Shown: positions 7,907 to 11,599 of the stretch, in pieces
Layout of the letters: every line of letters starts with the position of its first letter
Numbering within the stretch: position 1 is the first letter of the stretch
Origin: JBDRGD01 sp043818095
Lineage (GTDB): Bacteria; Chloroflexota; Dehalococcoidia; Dehalococcoidales; RBG-16-60-22
Length of the DNA: 11,599 nucleotides
Direction: 5' to 3'
Assembly (NCBI GenBank): GCA_043818095.1
Contig: JBDRGD010000140.1
Span: 1-11,599 of the forward strand
Notes under the pieces: generated by a model
The model's database searches: none
The model's input: only the letters and a program-made list of their open reading frames with translations
Told to the model about the DNA's origin: nothing
Translations under genes and position numbers: made by a program

Positions 7907-8067
7907 CTTACCTGCCTTTCACTGCAATTTATGTCCCCGCGCTCACGGGGCAGTATCCGAACAGTATTACGGGAAGAGCCGCCGGTGAATAACATATTAT
8001 TCCGAATCTAGCATGACATCTTTGAGGCTAAATAACAATCCATCAAATAGGCTAATAGGGGTAGTCC

Positions 8068-8079
8068 AATAGTACTATT
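8068..8079. repeat. Perfect 12-bp palindrome AATAGTACTATT
   Basis: The sequence equals its own reverse complement and lies in the AT-rich part of the divergent spacer, about 80 bases upstream of the mutS2 -10 box. AATAGG also occurs just before it at 8046 and 8054. It could be an operator for either gene; nothing in the window identifies the regulator. Confidence 0.35.
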
Positions 8080-8104
8080 CAGCTTCAGAAAAACCCTCTG
8101 ACCG

Positions 8105-8120
8105 GGTAAAACGGTAAAAC
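8105..8120. repeat. Tandem repeat GGTAAAAC x2 upstream of the mutS2 promoter
   Basis: Two exact, abutting 8-bp copies lie at 8105-8112 and 8113-8120. They are about 43 to 58 bases before the predicted mutS2 transcription start, where an activator site or an A-rich UP-like element would sit. Chance duplication cannot be excluded. Confidence 0.35.
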
Positions 8121-8147
8121 GGATGTCCTGCCCCGAAACAGGCATCA

Positions 8148-8156
8148 TGCTATAAT
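8148..8156 (+). promoter_or_regulatory. Extended -10 promoter of the mutS2 operon
   Basis: TGCTATAAT is a perfect TGn extended -10 element. No good -35 is seen: CTGCCC at 8128-8133, with a 17-bp spacer, matches TTGACA at three of six places, which is acceptable for an extended -10 promoter. The start of transcription should fall near 8163. The in-frame ATG at 8155-8157 overlaps this box, so it would be absent from the transcript. Confidence 0.65.
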
Positions 8157-8173
8157 GTTTACAGCCATTCCGC

Positions 8174-8178
8174 AGGAG
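8174..8178 (+). promoter_or_regulatory. Ribosome binding site deciding the mutS2 start (TTG 8191)
   Basis: AGGAG lies downstream of the predicted transcription start and 12 bases before TTG 8191. The spacing is longer than ideal, but no comparable site precedes the ATG at 8155. Confidence 0.5.
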
Positions 8179-8190
8179 AAACAACGAGCT

Positions 8191-10563
8191 TTGGACGCGA
8201 AAAGCCTGGAAATGCTGGAGTTTCCCCAGGTAAGGCAGTTGCTGGCGGGGTATACCTCGTTCAGCACCAGCCGCGAACAGGCGCTGGCGCTCCTCCCCGT
8301 GCCTGACCCGGCACGGCTGCGGGTGCTGCTCGGCCAGTCTGCGGAAGCCCGCCAGCTGCTATCTCAAGAGCCAAACTTTGGCATCGGCGGCCTTACCGAC
8401 ATCCGGGAAGAGGTGGGCGCGGCCTCCCTCGGCATCATGCTGGAGCCCGGGACGCTCCTGGCCGTGAAAGGGACTCTGGCGGCGCTGCGTGACCTGCGCG
8501 CTTTCTGCGGCCCGCAGGCGGCAGACTTCCCCCTGCTCTGGAATATCGTGCAGGGCATCACGCCCTTTGCCCAGATTGAGCGGGACATCGGCAGCTGCAT
8601 CGACCCCTCCGGAGAGGTCCTTGACTCCGCGTCGCCCCAGCTTGCCAGTATCCGCCAGCAGCTGCGGGAGACCCGCCAGCATCTCATGGAGCGCCTGGAA
8701 AACATGGTTAATGCGACGCGGTGGCGCCGCTTTTTACAGGACACCTTCATCACGGAACGGGACGGCCGCTACGTCATCCCGGTAAAGATTGAGAGCCGCC
8801 ATGAAATCAAGGGCATCATCCATGACATCTCCAACACCGCTGCGACAGTATTTATCGAGCCTACGGGCACGGTCGGCATGGGGAATGCCCTGCGTGAGCT
8901 GGTGATTGCCGAAAAGAACGAGGTGGAGCGCATCCTGGGCAATCTCAGCATGGAGGTGGGCGCCTGCCACCATGAGATAGCGCAAAATATCGTTCTCGCC
9001 GCCGATTTCGACCTCGCGCTCGCCAAGGCGAGGTTCGCGGCGAAGATGAAGGCCGCCGAGCCGGTTATCGTGCCTTTTCCTGAGGACGCTTCCCGCCGGA
9101 ACACCGTTCTCAAGCTGGTAGATGCCCGGCATCCCCTTCTTTTCGAGAAAGCGGTGCCCTTTTCCGTGGAAATCGGCGATGAGTTTCTCGTCCTGCTGAT
9201 TACCGGCCCGAATACCGGCGGCAAGACGGTGACCCTGAAAACGATGGGGCTGCTCAGCCTGATGGCGCAGGCGGGGATGCCGATTACCGCCGCCCCGGAG
9301 AGCACCGTGCCCGTCTTCGATAATATCTTCGCGGACATCGGCGACGAGCAGAGCATCGAGCAGACTCTGTCCACCTTCAGCTGGCACATCAGCAACATCG
9401 TACGCATCACCACCAATGCCACCGCGCGCAGCATGGTGCTCCTCGACGAGCTGGGGACCAGCACCGACCCTACGGAGGGCACCGCGCTGGCACGGGCTAT
9501 TTTACACTACTTTCTTTCCGGGCACATCGTCGCCGTCGCCACGACCCATTTCAGCGACCTGAAAGCCTACGCCTACAACACCACGGGCATGCAGAACGCC
9601 TCGCTGGAGTTCGACCCGGCGACCCTGAAGCCGACCTACCGCCTTACCGTGGGCGTTCCCGGGGGCAGTAACGCCCTGGCGACCGCCGCCCGTCTGGGCC
9701 TGCCCGAAGTGATTATTAACGAAGCGCGCGACCTGCTGCCGAAAGGCTCGCAGCAGATGGAAGAACTGCTGACCAGCATCATGGCGGAACGGGAGCGGGT
9801 GGCCGCCCTCCGCGGGGAACTGGCGGCGGAGCAGGCAAAGCTGCGACAGCAGAACGAGGAACTTGCCGCGGCCAAACAGAAACAGCAGGAAACGGAAAAC
9901 CAGATTATCCAGGAGATACGGGACCACATCGTCAGGGAGTCCGCCGGCCTCCAGAAAGAGCTCCGCCAGGCGGCCGCCGAGTTGCGTCGGGAGAGGTCCG
10001 CGGAAAGCCTGCGCCGGGCGCGGGAGAGCCTGGCTTCAGTTCAGTCCCAGCTGCGCAGCGAGGCCTGGCAGCCCGTGTCCGGTAAAGCGTCCGGTGCCGC
10101 CGGGGACGATATCATCCGGGCGGGGGATACGGTCTGGTGGCCGGAAGCCGGCCTGACGGCGATGGTGCTGTCCGTCTTCGAGGATACCCGCCAGGCGGAG
10201 GTACAGGCGGGCACGACCAAGATAAGGCTGGACCTGGATGCGCTGACGAAAGCGACACCCCCACCTGACGCCGGTGTTTCTCCGGCAGCGCCCCTTTACG
10301 GCAAAAGGCCGGCAGGCAGGCACGTTTCCCTGGAGCTCGACCTGCGGGGCAAGCGCGCCGACGAAGTAGAACCGCTGCTGGACACCTATCTCAACGACGC
10401 CGTGACCGCGAACCTGGCAGAGGTCCGCATCATTCACGGCATCGGCACGGGCGCGCTCCGGCAGATTGTCCGCGATTTCCTGGCGACCCATCCGCTCACG
10501 CGCTCCTTTCGCAGCGGCGCCCGTGATGAAGGCGGCGACGGCGTGACCGTCGCCCGGCTTTAA
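8191..10563 (+). CDS. mutS2: MutS2: SMR-domain ATPase, ribosome-collision / DNA-structure factor
   Basis: From TTG 8191 the protein has 790 residues, close to B. subtilis MutS2 (785). Its N-terminus reads M-DAKSLEM-LEF, with the same spacing to LEF as in B. subtilis. An ATG start at 8155 would add 12 residues but overlaps the -10 box. The MutS-type core contains Walker A GPNTGGKT (339-346), the GDEQSIEQTLSTFSWH segment (384-399) and Walker B VLLDELG (416-422). A charged coiled coil spans about 520-620, a KOW-like segment about 640-690, and the C-terminal SMR nuclease domain shows LDLRG (716-720) and HGIGTGALR (749-757). The mismatch-reading domain of MutS is absent. Known roles in the family are splitting of collided ribosomes in B. 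subtilis and suppression of recombination or nicking of DNA in other species. It leads an operon with the VLRF1-like gene 12 bases on. Confidence 0.95.
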   Translation: MDAKSLEMLEFPQVRQLLAGYTSFSTSREQALALLPVPDPARLRVLLGQSAEARQLLSQEPNFGIGGLTDIREEVGAASLGIMLEPGTLLAVKGTLAALRDLRAFCGPQAADFPLLWNIVQGITPFAQIERDIGSCIDPSGEVLDSASPQLASIRQQLRETRQHLMERLENMVNATRWRRFLQDTFITERDGRYVIPVKIESRHEIKGIIHDISNTAATVFIEPTGTVGMGNALRELVIAEKNEVERILGNLSMEVGACHHEIAQNIVLAADFDLALAKARFAAKMKAAEPVIVPFPEDASRRNTVLKLVDARHPLLFEKAVPFSVEIGDEFLVLLITGPNTGGKTVTLKTMGLLSLMAQAGMPITAAPESTVPVFDNIFADIGDEQSIEQTLSTFSWHISNIVRITTNATARSMVLLDELGTSTDPTEGTALARAILHYFLSGHIVAVATTHFSDLKAYAYNTTGMQNASLEFDPATLKPTYRLTVGVPGGSNALATAARLGLPEVIINEARDLLPKGSQQMEELLTSIMAERERVAALRGELAAEQAKLRQQNEELAAAKQKQQETENQIIQEIRDHIVRESAGLQKELRQAAAELRRERSAESLRRARESLASVQSQLRSEAWQPVSGKASGAAGDDIIRAGDTVWWPEAGLTAMVLSVFEDTRQAEVQAGTTKIRLDLDALTKATPPPDAGVSPAAPLYGKRPAGRHVSLELDLRGKRADEVEPLLDTYLNDAVTANLAEVRIIHGIGTGALRQIVRDFLATHPLTRSFRSGARDEGGDGVTVARL

Positions 10564-10575
10564 GGAGACCCGGCG

Positions 10576-11328
10576 ATGACGCTAATCTCCCGGACCCGCC
10601 GGCTCAGCCGCAGCGCCACGCTCAATCTCCTGGAAGAAATCGGGCGGCTGCCCGGTGAGAACGCCCGGTCATTTTTCATGTCACCGGGACAAGAATGGAC
10701 CGCCGATCCCGCCCTGCCCGAGTCTGTCGCTGGGGAAATCGGCGCTATCATGAGCGACGCCCCCACCGGAGGGGCGCTCTTCTGGGGGAATGCCGGGAAA
10801 TTCCTGGTGCGCCCGCCCTTCCCCATAAAAGAGACTTTGAGAGAAACAGGCTATGCCGTCGCGCCGCTGCGGGAGATGCTCTCGCAGGACATCAGGATTG
10901 CGCTGGTGCTGGTGCGTCTTGGCGCCTACGCCATAGGTATCTGCCGCGGGGAGGAACTGCTCGCCAGCAAGGTCGGCACGGGGCTGGTGCACGGGCGGCA
11001 CAAGAAGGGCGGCTCCTCGCAGGCGCGTTTCCGGCGTCACCGGGAAAAGCAGATTGAGGCTTTTCTCATCCGGGTCGGCAACCACGCCCGGGAAATACTG
11101 GAAGGAGAAGCCCGCAGCCTCGATTACCTGGTCTACGGCGGGGCCTGGACGGCGGTACTCGAACTGCAAAAACGCTCCCCCTTCCTCCAGCGCCTGACGG
11201 TGCCCACCCTGCCTCCTTTGAACGATTTGCCCGCCCCGCGCCGTGCGGTGCTTGAGCACGCGGTCGGACTGGTCTGGACCTCCAGAGTGACTACCTGGCG
11301 GGAAGAAAGCGATGGCCCAGGTAATTGA
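10576..11328 (+). CDS. VLRF1-like release factor (Vms1/ANKZF1-type peptidyl-tRNA hydrolase homologue)
   Basis: This 250-residue cytoplasmic protein looks like the bacterial VLRF1 family (eRF1-like fold) known from Actinobacteria and Chloroflexi. In eukaryotes the relatives Vms1/ANKZF1 cut peptidyl-tRNA on stalled large subunits. The recognisable core is SKVGTGLVHGRHKKGGSSQA (131-150) followed by RFRRHREKQIEAFL (151-164). The basic GGSSQ loop with Gln149 is in the place I expect for the catalytic glutamine loop of Vms1. Before it, IRIALVLVRLGAYAIGIC (107-123) is the strand pair typical of eRF1-like domains, and after it LDYLVYGG (182-189) is another core strand. Unlike ANKZF1 it has no zinc finger, ankyrin repeats or coiled coil. 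The start ATG 10576 has GGAGA at 10564-10568, directly after the mutS2 stop, so the two genes should be co-transcribed. The family call is from memory of motifs; hydrolase activity is inferred. Confidence 0.75.
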   Translation: MTLISRTRRLSRSATLNLLEEIGRLPGENARSFFMSPGQEWTADPALPESVAGEIGAIMSDAPTGGALFWGNAGKFLVRPPFPIKETLRETGYAVAPLREMLSQDIRIALVLVRLGAYAIGICRGEELLASKVGTGLVHGRHKKGGSSQARFRRHREKQIEAFLIRVGNHAREILEGEARSLDYLVYGGAWTAVLELQKRSPFLQRLTVPTLPPLNDLPAPRRAVLEHAVGLVWTSRVTTWREESDGPGN

Positions 11329-11338
11329 TACTTTATGC

Positions 11339-11343
11339 AAAGG
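11339..11343 (+). promoter_or_regulatory. Ribosome binding site deciding the DUF166 start
   Basis: AAAGG with a 9-base spacer to ATG 11353. An in-frame ATG at 11335 lies upstream of this site and has no ribosome binding sequence of its own, so 11353 is preferred. Confidence 0.55.
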
Positions 11344-11352
11344 TTAGACAGT

Positions 11353-11599
11353 ATGAAAATCCTCATCGCGGTACAGGGCAATTACGGCCGGCGGATAGCC
11401 GCCCATATTGCGCAAAACGCCCCATCCGGCTGGTCGCTGGCAACCATTGCCCTGCCCGCCCGCCTCCCGCTGCTCATCGATGAGCCGGAGGATTTCTTAC
11501 CCACCGACATCCCTGAGACCGACCTCCTTCTGGCCTTATCGGAGTCGGAGGGAGCGGCCCAGCTGGTCCCGGCCATCGCCCGCCGGAGCCATGCCCGCG
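11353..11599 (+). CDS. DUF166-family protein, 3'-truncated by the window edge
   Basis: Eighty-two codons are visible and the frame stays open to the end of the window. The product starts MKILIAVQGNYGRRIAAHIA and continues with a WSLATIALPARLPLLIDEP segment, FLPTDIPETDLLLALSE and AQLVPAIARR. This pattern (MKI start, a PP-like or LPLLIDEPEDFLP segment, then DLLL-x-LSE) is what I recall of DUF166, a poorly understood cytoplasmic family of methanogens and some bacteria. Its function is not established. It lies 24 bases after the VLRF1-like gene on the same strand and is probably the third gene of the mutS2 operon. It has no signal peptide. With under half of the protein visible, the family call is moderate. 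Confidence 0.65.
   Translation, partial: MKILIAVQGNYGRRIAAHIAQNAPSGWSLATIALPARLPLLIDEPEDFLPTDIPETDLLLALSESEGAAQLVPAIARRSHAR

Larger units (their letters stand above)
7907..8147. other. Divergent intergenic region between the CARDB gene and mutS2
   Basis: No gene is supported here. Positions about 7985-8100 are clearly richer in A and T than the flanking genes, as expected for regulatory DNA. Small elements seen are: a CCCCG/CGGGG stem (7935-7939 with 7946-7950) in the probable leader of the CARDB gene; CAGTAT twice, 11 bp apart (7951 and 7962); GGCTAA twice, 24 bp apart (8026 and 8050); a 12-bp palindrome (8068-8079); and a tandem GGTAAAAC (8105-8120). I found no convincing minus-strand promoter for the CARDB gene; AATAAT at 8001-7996 has no good -35 partner. 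Confidence 0.6.

Noticed and set aside
7935..7950. CCCCG/CGGGG stem as a terminator or riboswitch
   Set aside because: It is only a 5-bp stem with no T-run and no further conserved structure; it is more likely incidental or a minor leader hairpin.
8734..9387. Minus-strand open frames opposite mutS2
   Set aside because: They are antisense shadows of the conserved ATPase core with no motif or ribosome binding site.
8191..10563. mutS2 as a mismatch-repair MutS
   Set aside because: It lacks the N-terminal mismatch-recognition domain and carries a C-terminal SMR domain, as in MutS2.
11335..11337. ATG 11335 as the start of the DUF166 gene
   Set aside because: It has no ribosome binding site, whereas ATG 11353 has AAAGG at a good distance and gives the expected MKI start.

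Overview
The window is GC-rich, densely coded bacterial DNA with six genes. I read it as an anaerobic bacterium, most likely Chloroflexota (Dehalococcoidia-like). The taxon is inferred from gene content: a CbiA-type corrinoid enzyme of the anaerobic B12 route, a VLRF1-type release-factor homologue of the kind known from Actinobacteria and Chloroflexi, a DUF166 gene, and a surface protein held by a single C-terminal membrane helix. No rRNA, tRNA, insertion sequence or CRISPR array was recognised.

Layout. (1) Positions 1-2569, plus strand: the 3' part of cbiA (cobyrinate a,c-diamide synthase; its start lies outside the window) overlaps hemA (glutamyl-tRNA reductase) by the four bases ATGA. This couples a corrinoid step to the first committed step of tetrapyrrole synthesis. 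(2) Positions 2587-4656, minus strand, convergent with hemA: a 689-residue oxidoreductase with an Old Yellow Enzyme barrel, a 4Fe-4S cluster and an FAD/NAD(P)-binding half. It has its own promoter with perfect TTGACA and TATAAT hexamers 19 bp apart, an inverted repeat bracketing the -10 box, and three GGGATGA repeats just upstream of the -35. (3) Positions 4790-7906, minus strand: a 1038-residue secreted, membrane-anchored protein made of nine CARDB repeats, eight of them exactly 106 residues long. (4) Positions 7907-8190: an AT-richer divergent regulatory region. (5) Positions 8191-11599, plus strand: mutS2, then 12 bases later a VLRF1-like gene, then 24 bases later the start of a DUF166 gene that runs off the window.

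The most interesting point is the tight mutS2-VLRF1 pair. MutS2 of Bacillus subtilis senses collided ribosomes and helps split them. The eukaryotic VLRF1 protein Vms1/ANKZF1 cleaves peptidyl-tRNA on the large subunit left after splitting. Placing both in one transcription unit suggests a compact bacterial ribosome-rescue module in which the first gene splits stalled ribosomes and the second frees the nascent chain. This is inference from family knowledge and gene order.

The mutS2 start also needs care. The first in-frame ATG (8155) overlaps a perfect extended -10 box (TGCTATAAT), so the likely start is TTG 8191, which also matches the N-terminus of B. subtilis MutS2.
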